From Fidelibacterota bacterium (lineage in GTDB: Bacteria; Fidelibacterota; UBA8477; JABMPR01), in contig JAERTH010000083.1 of assembly GCA_016844955.1 (NCBI GenBank), positions 79,712 to 143,711 of the forward strand: DNA of 64,000 nucleotides, written 5' to 3'. Below the pieces are notes generated by a model, which saw only the letters and a program-made list of their open reading frames with translations, was not told the origin of the DNA and searched no databases. A program made the position numbers and the translations under genes. Shown one piece after another: positions 45,732-55,241 of this stretch (positions are counted from its first letter, which is position 1; each line of letters opens with the position of its first letter).

Positions 45732-45797
45732 CAACCCAGCAAGGCACAGTACTCACAAGAGGGTTTTTAGCATACCTTTTGCAGACCAAAACCCCAT

Positions 45798-46991
45798 ATG
45801 ATTTACGATAAGCTCATCATCGGTGGGGGCATAGTCGGTCTGGCTACGGCCCTGGCCATTAAAAGGCGAGATCCTGACTGCAAAATTGCCATTCTGGAAA
45901 AAGAATCTCAATGGGCGCAACATCAGTCCGGACGAAACAGCGGGGTCATACATGCCGGGGTGTATTACAAACCCGGTAGTAAAAAAGCCCAATTCGCACT
46001 GGCAGGAAATGCATCCATGTATGATTTCTGTCAACAGCATGATATTCCTCATGACCGCTGCGGAAAACTGATCATTGCCACATCTACAGATCAGTTGCCC
46101 GGCCTGGATGCCCTCCATGAACGTGCGCGGACAAATGGGTTGGACATTCACCGGATTTCCACTGAGGAAGCCAGGGAAATTGAACCCCATATTAATTGTG
46201 TCGGTGCCTTAAAAGTACCATCAACCGGGATTGTTGATTACAAAGTTGTGGCCGCCAAATATGCTGAGCTACTTTCAGAACAGGATGTGGATCTGGTTCT
46301 GGATTGTAAGGTCACCGGGCTTAAAAAATCAGGTTCGGGTTATAGCCTGGCCACGACCCAGGGTACTTACCAGACAAATTATCTCATTTCATCCGTGGGA
46401 CTGTTCTCAGATCGTCTGGCTCGACAATCCGGTGTGGACCCTGAGATGAAAATTGTGCCATTCCGTGGTGAATACTGGCATGTGAAAGCTTCAAAGCGTC
46501 ACCTGGTAAAAAATCTCATTTACCCGGTGCCCAATCCCAACTTCCCTTTTCTGGGCGTGCATATGACCCGCCTCATCGATGGAAGTATTCATGCTGGTCC
46601 AAATGCTGTGCTGGCATTTAGCCGGGAGGGCTATAACTGGGGTAAAATTAACCCTCGCGATTTGTTCGAGACATTGACTTTTCCAGGCTTCTGGAAACTG
46701 GCAGGTTCCTACCTGGGTGAAGGCTCCAAAGAGATGTATAGATCGCTGGTTAAGGCAGCATTTTTAAGAGATGTCCAGGAATTGATCCCTGAAATTCAAT
46801 CAAGTGATCTGGAAAGGGGAGATGCTGGAGTTCGAGCTCAGGCTTTACGCTCTGATGGTAGCCTCATCGACGATTTTCAACTCCTGGAGGATGAACGTGC
46901 AATCTTTGTCCTCAATGCACCTTCTCCAGCGGCTACAGCCAGCCTGGAAATAGGAAAATACATCTCAGACAGAATTTATCAGAGGGGTTGA
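45798..46991 (+). CDS. lhgO: L-2-hydroxyglutarate oxidase
   Basis: 397 residues. FAD-binding GGGIVG (8-13), then QSGRNSGVIHAGVYY, VPSTGIVDY and GPNAVLAF, all features of LhgO. Oxidises L-2-hydroxyglutarate to 2-oxoglutarate and passes electrons to the quinone pool. No clear Shine-Dalgarno. Its 3' end overlaps the convergent metallophosphatase gene by 13 nt. Confidence 0.92.
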   Translation: MIYDKLIIGGGIVGLATALAIKRRDPDCKIAILEKESQWAQHQSGRNSGVIHAGVYYKPGSKKAQFALAGNASMYDFCQQHDIPHDRCGKLIIATSTDQLPGLDALHERARTNGLDIHRISTEEAREIEPHINCVGALKVPSTGIVDYKVVAAKYAELLSEQDVDLVLDCKVTGLKKSGSGYSLATTQGTYQTNYLISSVGLFSDRLARQSGVDPEMKIVPFRGEYWHVKASKRHLVKNLIYPVPNPNFPFLGVHMTRLIDGSIHAGPNAVLAFSREGYNWGKINPRDLFETLTFPGFWKLAGSYLGEGSKEMYRSLVKAAFLRDVQELIPEIQSSDLERGDAGVRAQALRSDGSLIDDFQLLEDERAIFVLNAPSPAATASLEIGKYISDRIYQRG

Positions 46992-48838
46992 TACTCCAAC
47001 AGGGTGACCTTTCCATCAGTTCCTGTGCAAACCACGCGATTTCCATCCAGGACGGCCAGGGTATTGAGCAATCCATCACTCACACGGTGTTGCCACAAAA
47101 CAGCTCCAGTTGGGCTATCGAAGCAATAGACAGATCCATTGTCCGTAGCGACAAAGGCATGACCATCAGCCTCGACAATGGCATTAGGGGCGATATCAAA
47201 GCCAAACCCAGCATGTGTAATCCAATTCAGCTTAAATGCATCTACAGTGCTTTCAACAGCCATGACGGAATCCCACATGGTTCTGGCGAAGACAGTCTTA
47301 CCATCCTCTGAGAGACCGATGGACTCCCTCACCTTATGGCCCGTTTTACGCCAGACAGTATCACCAGTGTGAATATCTATGGCTGATAGGGCTCGGTCAG
47401 GCGCAACAATGAAGACCTTTGAATCTGAAACAACTGGCCAACAAGCAGCGGCAGAGTAGAGCAGACCAGGTTTGGGGTTGGACCATTTCCAGGCCAGCTC
47501 TCCGTTTTTCAAATTCAATGCATAAAACGCTCCGCCCCAAGCGCCAAACATGATTTTTTTATCAGCCACAACGGGTCTGGTCTCGATGTAGCCATCAATA
47601 TCTGTGCTGGTCCACTTAATTTTGCCATTTCTCAAATTCAACGCCCGCATGATTCCGTCACCACTGCCTACATATACCTGGCGTCCAACTATGAGGGGAG
47701 AGCCAAGCACAGGATCAGTGGTATGGGTTTGCCAGAGTTGACGGCCATCCCTGGTGGCCAGACAGGTAATGCTGGAGTCAACACCCCCTATAACAACTCT
47801 GGAGCCTTTTACTGCTGGCGTTGAATGAATTGCGCCAGCACCTTGCCAACTCCAGAGTTCATTGCCAGAATCCAGATCATAAGCTAGAACAGTTCCCTTG
47901 GTAGTGCTGACATAGACCTGTCCATCGGCCACAGTTGGTGCTGATGTAATCAACGACCCTGTAGCCTGTTGCCAGACTTCTTTGACACCTGATTTATTGT
48001 TCTGTGAATAGTCAGGGTAGGGTAGACGCGTGGAATCCGTAAAATCTCTATCACCCAGTGCGAGACTATGCCAGAAATGCAAACTGTCAGCCAGCGGGAC
48101 TCGCTCATAAAATTCAGCAACATCAGGTTTTAGTTCAACAATGCTGTATCCAGTAGGTTGTTGCTTACGTCTCAGGATAGAGCGACTCATAATGCCGGTA
48201 ATACCTTCATATGACTTGACTCGGTTCGCGTGCCCATGGCCATGTAGTATTGCTTGAATATTATAAGGTCTAATCACATCCTGAACAGCATACCAGTTAT
48301 CAATGGATGTATCCAGAGGGTAGTGCTGGACCATGAATATTTTTTGACGTGGATCAGGCAGCGATGTCAGGATGGAGTCAATCCAGGCAATATCATCTGG
48401 ATCACTATAGCCAGCACCCATCCGCATCAAGGGTCCCTGATGGTGGCCGATAAAGCGAAATTCACCCACTTCAAAATTAAATCGGTCCGATCCCCAGAGT
48501 TGTTCAAACAATCCACCCCCTGAAGAAGACCATTTGGTGTCATGGTTACCCGGAATGATGTGATAGGGGACATTCAGGCTGTCCAAAATTCGCTTGGCCA
48601 CGGTCAAATGGGGTCGCACATCCAATTCACTTATATCTCCTGAAACAATGACAAAATCTATGCTGTCCAGGGTATTGATATCATTGACCACAATTCGCAG
48701 ATCCTGCTCTCCAGTAAGCGCACCCACATGCGTGTCTGTAAGCCAGGCAAATTTGAATTGCTCGGAACTTTCTGTTTGTGAAAATGTCAAACTGAACATG
48801 AAAATGAAACACAGTGAAAATCGAAGTGGTGCAGACAT
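46979..48838 (-). CDS. Exported metallophosphatase fused to PQQ-like beta-propeller
   Basis: 619 residues, signal peptide to about residue 20 (LTFSQT). Residues about 28-240 form a calcineurin-like phosphoesterase with DTHVG, SGD, GNHD, QHYPLD and GHGHAN, the full metal-ligand set. Residues about 290-619 are repeated four-strand blades (SAPTVADGQVYVST, STPAVKGSRVVIGG, SPLIVGRQVYVGS) ending in VTLLEYQPL, as in BamB-type PQQ-like propellers. Periplasmic or extracellular; substrate unknown. Alone on the minus strand between + genes, with a divergent 196-216-nt gap to gcvT. Confidence 0.88.
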   Translation of the reverse strand: MSAPLRFSLCFIFMFSLTFSQTESSEQFKFAWLTDTHVGALTGEQDLRIVVNDINTLDSIDFVIVSGDISELDVRPHLTVAKRILDSLNVPYHIIPGNHDTKWSSSGGGLFEQLWGSDRFNFEVGEFRFIGHHQGPLMRMGAGYSDPDDIAWIDSILTSLPDPRQKIFMVQHYPLDTSIDNWYAVQDVIRPYNIQAILHGHGHANRVKSYEGITGIMSRSILRRKQQPTGYSIVELKPDVAEFYERVPLADSLHFWHSLALGDRDFTDSTRLPYPDYSQNNKSGVKEVWQQATGSLITSAPTVADGQVYVSTTKGTVLAYDLDSGNELWSWQGAGAIHSTPAVKGSRVVIGGVDSSITCLATRDGRQLWQTHTTDPVLGSPLIVGRQVYVGSGDGIMRALNLRNGKIKWTSTDIDGYIETRPVVADKKIMFGAWGGAFYALNLKNGELAWKWSNPKPGLLYSAAACWPVVSDSKVFIVAPDRALSAIDIHTGDTVWRKTGHKVRESIGLSEDGKTVFARTMWDSVMAVESTVDAFKLNWITHAGFGFDIAPNAIVEADGHAFVATDNGSVYCFDSPTGAVLWQHRVSDGLLNTLAVLDGNRVVCTGTDGKVTLLEYQPL

Positions 48839-49054
48839 AATATTCCTCTATTTATGATTCAATATACATTTCTAAAAAGCAGAGGGAAGGAACAAAATTA
48901 TTCATAGAAAACCATAATCTGATTTTCATTTTCAAGACATTGTTATCACGATATTTGAGGCTTCCGGAGTTGGATTTAAGGTATTTTCAATTTTGACCTT
49001 CTCTTATCCCCATTAGATTCAAAGCTGAATATTTTGCGTAAGGACCAGCCCGAA

Positions 49055-50143
49055 ATGAAATCAACACCCCTCGATGCGATTCACAGATCACTGAATGCCA
49101 AAATGGTACCCTTCGCAGGGTACGAGATGCCTATCCAATATGAAGGCATACTTGCCGAACATACTGCAGTCCGCAACAATGCAGGTCTGTTTGATGTCTC
49201 ACACATGGGTGAGTTCTGGGTAACAGGTAAACAGGCAGATGAATTTGTTGAGTATGCCACGACCAACAATGTAGCCTCATTAACCCCGGGGCAGGTTCAA
49301 TATTCAACCATGTGTCTTGAAGATGGCGGGATTGTTGATGATTTGCTGATCTACAAATTTGCGGATCGCTACATGTTGGTTGTGAATGCCTCCAATATCG
49401 ATAAAGATTTGACCCATCTCCTTCGAGTATCCAAGGATTTTGATGTTGAAGTAGCCAATGGCTCTGACGGAATTGCACTCCTGGCGTTACAAGGGCCAGA
49501 TTCTAAAAATATATTATCAAAGCTTACTGGGGCGAATCTGGACAATCTCGACTTCTATCATTTTGGGATTGGCGATGTGGCCGCCATGTCCATGATCATT
49601 TCACGAACTGGTTATACTGGAGAACTGGGTTATGAGTTGTACCATGACCCTCAGGATTCAGCACTCCTCTGGCAGTCTCTCATGGAGGCTGGCGAAGCAT
49701 TCAACCTGGCACCAATAGGCCTGGGTGCCCGCGACACGCTGAGATTGGAAATGAAATATTGCCTGTACGGCAATGATATAGATGAAGACACTACACCACT
49801 TGAAGCTCGCATTGGCTGGGCCGTCAATCTTGATGGCAGTGACTTTTTGGGCAAAGCAGCCCTACTGAAACAAAAAGAAGCTGGGTTGAAGCGCTTCTTA
49901 GTGGCTTTCGAAATGGTTGATCGTGGGTTGCCTCGCAATGGTTATGAAATTTATGCTGGTGATGAAAAAGTGGGATCAGTAACCAGCGGTGGGCAGAGCC
50001 CGACCTTGAAGAAGGGAATTGGTCTGGCATATATCGACAAGCCATACCACAAAATCAATACTGAACTGCAGTTGGACAATCGGGGTCGAAGGTTGACCAT
50101 AAAGATTGTGAAACCACCTTTTGTAAATAAGAAAACGGGATAA
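49055..50143 (+). CDS. gcvT: Glycine cleavage T protein (aminomethyltransferase)
   Basis: About 362 residues from ATG 49055, chosen over TTG 49034 because AAGGA lies 10 nt before it and the conserved N-terminus follows. MPIQYEGILAEHTAVR, FDVSHMGEF, GARDTLRLEMKYCLYG and GQSPTLKKGIGLAYI are conserved. Transfers the methylene group of the glycine cleavage system to tetrahydrofolate. gcvH and gcvP are not adjacent. No glycine riboswitch is seen upstream. Confidence 0.95.
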   Translation: MKSTPLDAIHRSLNAKMVPFAGYEMPIQYEGILAEHTAVRNNAGLFDVSHMGEFWVTGKQADEFVEYATTNNVASLTPGQVQYSTMCLEDGGIVDDLLIYKFADRYMLVVNASNIDKDLTHLLRVSKDFDVEVANGSDGIALLALQGPDSKNILSKLTGANLDNLDFYHFGIGDVAAMSMIISRTGYTGELGYELYHDPQDSALLWQSLMEAGEAFNLAPIGLGARDTLRLEMKYCLYGNDIDEDTTPLEARIGWAVNLDGSDFLGKAALLKQKEAGLKRFLVAFEMVDRGLPRNGYEIYAGDEKVGSVTSGGQSPTLKKGIGLAYIDKPYHKINTELQLDNRGRRLTIKIVKPPFVNKKTG

Positions 50144-50147
50144 CCGT

Positions 50148-52484
50148 ATGGCCGTTCCCAAAAAAAAGGTTATGAATCTGGAAGCAAAGAGCCGTGAGAT
50201 TGTCGGCATCTTAACCATGGTGGTTGGACTGTTTATTCTGTTGAGTCTGGTGAGTCACAACCCAACTGAAGAGTTAACCATTATGCCTGGTGTCCACTTT
50301 CACAATTGGATGGGGTATGTTGGTATATTTATCTCTTATGTGCTCTTCAAACTCTTTATCGGCTGGGGGTCACTCATTCTTGGGCTGTTGGTTGGCGTTT
50401 GGGGATATGTCATCTTTGCTGAAAAAGAATTTCAGCCTGTGTTCAGATTCACAGGTTACAGTTTCAGTCTTTCCCTGACATTGATTACGCTTTTCAGTCT
50501 TATTGCAGATAGAAGTGGGATGGCCTCACCGGAGCTCTATCGCCACGCAGGATATTTAACAGTTACCATCTCAAATTTCCTGAATGATTTCCTGGGATTC
50601 CCCGGTTCAATACTAGTTCTGGTAGCCATTCTTGTAGTCATGATACAGGCCTGGAGAGGCTTCTCCTTCCGCCATGTTAATGATTGGATTGAGGATCGCA
50701 TTTCAGAACTCCGAAACAAGTATCGACTCGCTTTAAAAAAACGTGAAAAGTCAAAGGATTTGAAAGCGCGGGCTCAGGCACCCATTCAACGAGAAGAAGC
50801 GCCTCCCAAAAAGAAGGTGGAAGCGCCGGTTCCACCCGCACCCCCGGAAGAAATCGTACCCCCACCCATTCAACGAGATGAAATACCTCCCAAGAATCTC
50901 GGCAAAGCTGAGCAAACCACGCTAAAGCCCAATGAGATCGAAATTGAGGACGCCATTGTCGAAGATGAAGTTGACTATGATGATACATTGGAAAGGGTCC
51001 CCAAACGCGAATACAAGCTGCCCTCAGTTGATTTGCTTATGGAACCACCACCCATGTCAGTGGGGCAATCAAAAGATATCCTGCTGCGCAAAGCCGAATT
51101 GCTGATTCAGACCCTTGAGACCTTTGGTGTGGATGGTCGTGTTACCAATATTGCACCTGGTCCTGTGATTACCCGTTATGAAGTAGAACCTGGTCCAGGT
51201 ATCCGGGTTTCGAAGATTGCCAATCTCTCAGATGATATTGCCAGAGTGATGGAAGCCCAGAGTGTGCGTATCATTGCGCCAATTCCTGGTAAAAATTCAG
51301 TGGGTATTGAATTACCCAACGATGAACCTGAAATTGTGTATTTCAAAAGTGGTATCAATTCGCCAAAATTTTCAGAGCCAAAATCTGTTCTGACCATCGC
51401 CCTGGGTAAAACCACGGCTGGTGAAATATTTGTTGCTGATCTGGCTAAAATGCCTCACCTCCTGGTGGCTGGTGCTACCGGTTCGGGAAAATCAGTGTGT
51501 ATAAACACTATCATTACATCCCTACTCTATAAGGCCAGACCGGATCAAGTGAAGTTCATCATGATTGATCCCAAAAAGCTTGAGTTGTCAACATATAAGC
51601 GCCTACAGGGCTACCATTTGATCACCAGCGAATCCATTGATGAGTATGTGATCACAACGCCGAAAAATGCCATCCATGCTTTGCGTTCTGCAGAACTGGA
51701 AATGGAAAATCGCTATAATCTGTTATCTAAGAAAACAGTGCGGAATATTGAACAGTACAACGAGCGAGCCACAGGCAAAGATGGCTATGTTCCCTTGCCC
51801 TATATCGTTGTTCTGGTTGATGAGCTGGCTGATCTCATGATTACGGCTGGAAAAGAAATTGAAGAACCCATTGCCCGTCTGGCCCAGATGGCCCGCGCTG
51901 TGGGTATTCATCTGGTCATAGCTACCCAACGACCCTCCGTGGACGTTATCACAGGTGTGATAAAAGCGAATTTTCCAACACGTATCGCTTTTAAAGTGGC
52001 CCAGAAAAATGATTCACGAACCATCCTGGATCAAAATGGTGCTGAAAAGCTATTGGGTCGAGGCGATATGCTATTCCTGGCTCCTGGCGCCCCAGCTCCC
52101 GTGCGTCTACACAACGCATTCGTGACCCTGGAAGAAATTGAAGATGTTCTGGATCATGTGGAAGAACAACCCAAGCCTGAAGAAGAACTACTACCACCTA
52201 TTGTTGACGAGCAGGACCCAAGTATTGCCGGTAATGAGGGTGGGGGTGAACGTGATCCACTGTTTGATGATGCCTACCGATTGGTGGTCCTCCATCAACA
52301 GGGTTCAGTAAGTATGGTACAACGTCGGCTGCGAGTAGGTTATGCCAGAGCAGGTCGACTTATAGATGAATTAGAACGGGCTGGCGTTGTTGGTCCCAAT
52401 ACAGGGAGCAAAGCGCGTGATGTCCTTATCGGTCCTGAAGTTTTGGATAATCCTTCATTTGATGAAGATATCCTCGATGATTAG
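50148..52484 (+). CDS. ftsK: DNA translocase FtsK
   Basis: 778 residues. Four membrane helices (within about 20-170), a Pro-rich linker (about 205-290), then the RecA-like motor with Walker A GATGSGKS (about 442-449) and Walker B VLVDELADLM, and a C-terminal gamma winged helix (SVSMVQRRLRVGYARAGRLID). Pumps chromosome DNA through the division septum. Starts 4 nt after gcvT and overlaps lolA. Confidence 0.96.
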   Translation: MAVPKKKVMNLEAKSREIVGILTMVVGLFILLSLVSHNPTEELTIMPGVHFHNWMGYVGIFISYVLFKLFIGWGSLILGLLVGVWGYVIFAEKEFQPVFRFTGYSFSLSLTLITLFSLIADRSGMASPELYRHAGYLTVTISNFLNDFLGFPGSILVLVAILVVMIQAWRGFSFRHVNDWIEDRISELRNKYRLALKKREKSKDLKARAQAPIQREEAPPKKKVEAPVPPAPPEEIVPPPIQRDEIPPKNLGKAEQTTLKPNEIEIEDAIVEDEVDYDDTLERVPKREYKLPSVDLLMEPPPMSVGQSKDILLRKAELLIQTLETFGVDGRVTNIAPGPVITRYEVEPGPGIRVSKIANLSDDIARVMEAQSVRIIAPIPGKNSVGIELPNDEPEIVYFKSGINSPKFSEPKSVLTIALGKTTAGEIFVADLAKMPHLLVAGATGSGKSVCINTIITSLLYKARPDQVKFIMIDPKKLELSTYKRLQGYHLITSESIDEYVITTPKNAIHALRSAELEMENRYNLLSKKTVRNIEQYNERATGKDGYVPLPYIVVLVDELADLMITAGKEIEEPIARLAQMARAVGIHLVIATQRPSVDVITGVIKANFPTRIAFKVAQKNDSRTILDQNGAEKLLGRGDMLFLAPGAPAPVRLHNAFVTLEEIEDVLDHVEEQPKPEEELLPPIVDEQDPSIAGNEGGGERDPLFDDAYRLVVLHQQGSVSMVQRRLRVGYARAGRLIDELERAGVVGPNTGSKARDVLIGPEVLDNPSFDEDILDD

Positions 52485-53139
52485 TCCTCGAATTTCCGCA
52501 AACACCAGAATCAACCCGTGGCGCTCATTTCTTAGAATGAGTCTGCTGATTCTGATCATATCAACTCAAACGCTGGCAGGATCACCACCTAAACAGTTGA
52601 GCCAGGTCATTGATCAATTCATGAATATGGACTCCACCAGCCTGGAGATCCATCAGGTTATTGAATGGAGATTCTCAAAGGATCGCGATACACTTAAGCT
52701 GCAAATGGACATCAATGCCAGTCGCAACTTCCGATTGACACTTGCCAGATTCGGGATGGAGATATTTGTCTCTGAAACAGAGATGATGACCATTAATCAT
52801 GGCCGGATGCAAGTGCTGTATGAAAATGCATCGCCAGATGTCCTTTTAGAGCAAATTTTTGTTGGGGGTGATCTGAATGATGCACGCTACAAACGTGAGA
52901 AAAAGCTGAAGAATGGGTTGCGCCAGTTGGATTTTAAGTTCTCAAGTGATTTTTCTGACTGGGAGAGTCTCTCTGTGATTTTGGATGATACAGATACACT
53001 GCAACAACTCATCCTCGTTGATTATGATGGCAACAAGTATCGCCTTACGCTTCAATATAAGCCCATGTTTGAGAAATTTGTGATTCCAGATGTTCAAACC
53101 GACTATTTGCACTATCAAATAGCAGATCTCAGGGGGTAA
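52477..53139 (+). CDS. lolA: LolA-like outer-membrane lipoprotein carrier
   Basis: 220 residues from ATG 52477, overlapping the ftsK stop (ATG at 52477, stop at 52482-52484); a longer frame from 52387 lies within ftsK. Signal-anchor near residues 20-36 (LLILIISTQTLAGS), then half-barrel strands of the LolA type. ftsK-lolA adjacency is as in proteobacteria and supports the call more than sequence does. Carries lipoproteins across the periplasm after Lnt. Confidence 0.8.
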   Translation: MISPRISANTRINPWRSFLRMSLLILIISTQTLAGSPPKQLSQVIDQFMNMDSTSLEIHQVIEWRFSKDRDTLKLQMDINASRNFRLTLARFGMEIFVSETEMMTINHGRMQVLYENASPDVLLEQIFVGGDLNDARYKREKKLKNGLRQLDFKFSSDFSDWESLSVILDDTDTLQQLILVDYDGNKYRLTLQYKPMFEKFVIPDVQTDYLHYQIADLRG

Positions 53140-53141
53140 GG

Positions 53142-54155
53142 GTGAAGATTTCTGCCATGGTCAAAGAGCATCCCTGGAAATTTATTGTTTCAATTACAGT
53201 CAGCCTGGGGCTGGTCTGGTACTCATTCAAAGACCTGGAGTGGCACTCATTCTGGCTGGCCCTAAAATCGATTAATTACTGGATACTCATTGCCGGGGCA
53301 GGGGTTTTAATCTTTAGTAATGTTGTCCGCGCGGCCCGCTGGAGAATCCTGCTTTTACCCCAAAAGGAGTTGAAGAGGAAGCACCTGTTCGAAGCAACCC
53401 TTATGGGCTACATGGGAAACAATATTTTACCCTTCAAGTTGGGGGAAGTCTTGAGGGCCGTCGTGGTTGCTAAACGTCATGATATCCCCGTGACGGGTGT
53501 TGGTACATCGGTTGTTGTGGAGCGTGGTGTGGATATGTTTTCTTTTCTAATTCTGGCTGGAATTTATGGTTTACTGGTTCCCAGTTTTGAGTCAGCACAA
53601 CTTCTGGCCACGCTAGGGCTTTCAGCGCTGGTGATGGTGGTTATTCTAGGATTCTGGGTAAATAGGCACCATGACCGATTCAGCAGGAAAGTTGAGGCAT
53701 GGAGTGAGGAACAATTGCAGAAGGGACATCCCCGGATTGCAAAACATTCACTCTCCATATTCAGAGGGTTGGAGACCATTTGGCACATGCCAAAACCATT
53801 GCATGTGATTGCGCAAACCCTGTTCCTGTGGTTCTTGTATCTATCCGTAACAATATTTGCTCTGGCTGCGTTTGGTTTCAATTTAAGTATGCTTGAGTTG
53901 TGGGAAGTATCGCTTGTTCTGCTGATATTTACCACGCTTTCATTATCAGTACCAGCTGCACCTGGTTATGTGGGTACCTATCATGGAGCTGTCCTGGCCG
54001 CCCTAATGCTGTTCAACATTGATAATGATCAGGCACGTGCATTTGCTATTGTATTGCACCTGATGAATTTTCTGATCTACACACCCCTGGGAGGGTGGTA
54101 TCTAATGAAAACAGGTATGAGCATTGAAATGGCCAGTAGTTCCGAAGAATTATAA
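53142..54155 (+). CDS. Flippase-like/LPG synthase TM-domain membrane protein
   Basis: 337 residues from GTG, AGGGGG just before it. About eight hydrophobic helices; NVVRAARWRILL, MGYMGNNILPFKLGEVLRA and VVVERGVDMFS match the conserved motifs of the UPF0104/lysylphosphatidylglycerol-synthase transmembrane family (YbhN/AglD-like). No soluble acyltransferase domain, so lipid export or flipping, not aminoacylation, is more likely. The substrate is unknown. Confidence 0.88.
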   Translation: MKISAMVKEHPWKFIVSITVSLGLVWYSFKDLEWHSFWLALKSINYWILIAGAGVLIFSNVVRAARWRILLLPQKELKRKHLFEATLMGYMGNNILPFKLGEVLRAVVVAKRHDIPVTGVGTSVVVERGVDMFSFLILAGIYGLLVPSFESAQLLATLGLSALVMVVILGFWVNRHHDRFSRKVEAWSEEQLQKGHPRIAKHSLSIFRGLETIWHMPKPLHVIAQTLFLWFLYLSVTIFALAAFGFNLSMLELWEVSLVLLIFTTLSLSVPAAPGYVGTYHGAVLAALMLFNIDNDQARAFAIVLHLMNFLIYTPLGGWYLMKTGMSIEMASSSEEL

Positions 54156-54251
54156 ATTCGCATAAAAATTCAATATATATGCTTTAATAACTGCTTAATG
54201 TCTGCATAAAATTACTTAATCAATTAATATATATATTTAGTACGTTCTTTC
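54156..54251. other. AT-rich gap after the flippase-like gene
   Basis: AT-rich, with runs such as ATATATATATTTAG. No terminator-like hairpin or ORF was found. It precedes the promoter at 54252. Confidence 0.5.
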
Positions 54252-54280
54252 TTGACAGATCATTATTGATCTGTTAGCAT
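54252..54280 (+). promoter_or_regulatory. Promoter with operator-like inverted repeat in its spacer
   Basis: TTGACA (54252-54257), 17-nt spacer, TAGCAT (54275-54280). A perfect 8-bp inverted repeat ACAGATCA-TTAT-TGATCTGT occupies 54255-54274, overlapping the last 3 bases of the -35 element and filling the whole spacer. A dimeric repressor at this site would block polymerase. The leader to the ATG at 54398 is about 110 nt and includes two CATAAGCT copies at 54301 and 54320. Confidence 0.65.
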
Positions 54281-54397
54281 TGACGGCTAATAACAACTGA
54301 CATAAGCTCGCTGTGGCTCCATAAGCTATGAGTATGACTGTTACAAAGGTGGCACATGGATTCCGGGGGAATGAAAACAAGGACTTAGGAGCATATC

Positions 54398-54850
54398 ATG
54401 AATGAATTAAATCTCACTGCTAATCTGATTCTGCGGAAACATAAGGAGCAAAGTGCTCTGCCTGTTCGTGAGCGGGATTGGGATAAAATCGAAGAACTCG
54501 TCACAAAAATAAATTCAGTGAATACCACATTTCAGATTTTGGCTTCGTTGGTATTTGGTGTCTCCTTTTCCATTATCACACTGCTGATCCTCATGGCAGT
54601 TGGTGGAGCAGGGATGGAGTCTGCTGGAATGATTGGTGGCAACTTTGTTGTTTCTGTGATTGTGGGAATTGCCATAGCACTTGCTATCCTGGCAAGACAA
54701 CAACGCGCCAATGTTGCCAATGCGATTGAAGTGGTTCTCAACGAAATGGATCTGGTTCAAAAAGAGTTTTCCCCAGTAAATATGGCCACCCAGGTGACTG
54801 AAGAAGTCAAGGATAAGACTGCCTCAGTTGCTGACCAATTCCTGAAATAG
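54398..54850 (+). CDS. Orphan small membrane protein
   Basis: 150 residues; TTAGGAG lies before the ATG. Two adjacent hydrophobic segments (about 45-68 and 78-100) with a Gly/Met-rich turn between them (VGGAGMESAGMIGG), flanked by charged amphipathic helices on both sides. No signal peptide and no recognised family. The two-helix hairpin with soluble ends suggests a small signalling, stress or structural protein. Its own promoter with operator-like repeat suggests regulated expression. Standalone transcription unit. Confidence 0.75.
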   Translation: MNELNLTANLILRKHKEQSALPVRERDWDKIEELVTKINSVNTTFQILASLVFGVSFSIITLLILMAVGGAGMESAGMIGGNFVVSVIVGIAIALAILARQQRANVANAIEVVLNEMDLVQKEFSPVNMATQVTEEVKDKTASVADQFLK

Positions 54851-55081
54851 ATTTGGGCAGGGCCACGTCCCTTATTTTACTAGAAAAGAATGTTTAAAAA
54901 GCTGCTAAATCTGCTTGCTCACACATAGGCGGGCAGTTATTTTCGCACGCTTTTTCGCATCCTCATTGACGCCATGGGATGAATACGCTTCATTATAAGC
55001 GATCCAGGTGTAGGTGAAGAGAGTGGGTTTTTATTGATTGGGTGGAACTGATTAATTTCAGTATCTGCCTCATAAGTATAT
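54851..55081. other. Gene-free stretch before the tRNA region
   Basis: Contains no convincing ORF or RNA. A weak hairpin AGGG-CCACGT-CCCT just after the stop at 54850 is followed by TTATTTTA, a possible short terminator. Confidence 0.3.
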
Positions 55082-55205
55082 GGCGATTAGCTTCCGTCTA
55101 CGTCTAGCGACTTCGCCGGACAGGCAGGTGGTTAGAGTACTTGTCCCGACGATACTGTCGTGAGAGTCACTGGTCAGAGTTTTTTTTAATAGAGGGCGAT
55201 ACTGG
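55082..55205 (+). pseudogene. Damaged tRNA-Val copy with two insertions
   Basis: Pieces of the tRNA at 55242-55315 appear in order: GGCGATTAGCT (55082-55092), CAGGTGGTTAGAGTACTTG (55125-55143), GAGTCACTGGT (55164-55174). They are separated by a 32-nt insert that can fold (outer TCCG/CGGA, inner GCGA/TCGC) and a 20-nt hairpin (TCCCGAC-GATACT-GTCGTGA, one mismatch) that replaces the anticodon arm. GGGCGATACTGG (55194-55205) is the exact reverse complement of the tRNA 3' end CCAGTATCGCCC. Confidence 0.7.
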
Positions 55206-55241
55206 AAACATAGGTATCAACCTACGAAGATAGTTTTAACA

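Noticed and set aside
48839..49054. Glycine riboswitch before gcvT
   Set aside because: No tandem aptamer-like structure could be recognised in the 216-nt gap; nothing else is evident there except AT-rich promoter-like sequence.
54938..55048. 37-codon minus-strand open stretch between the orphan membrane gene and tRNA
   Set aside because: No start, no recognisable motif; length is expected by chance.
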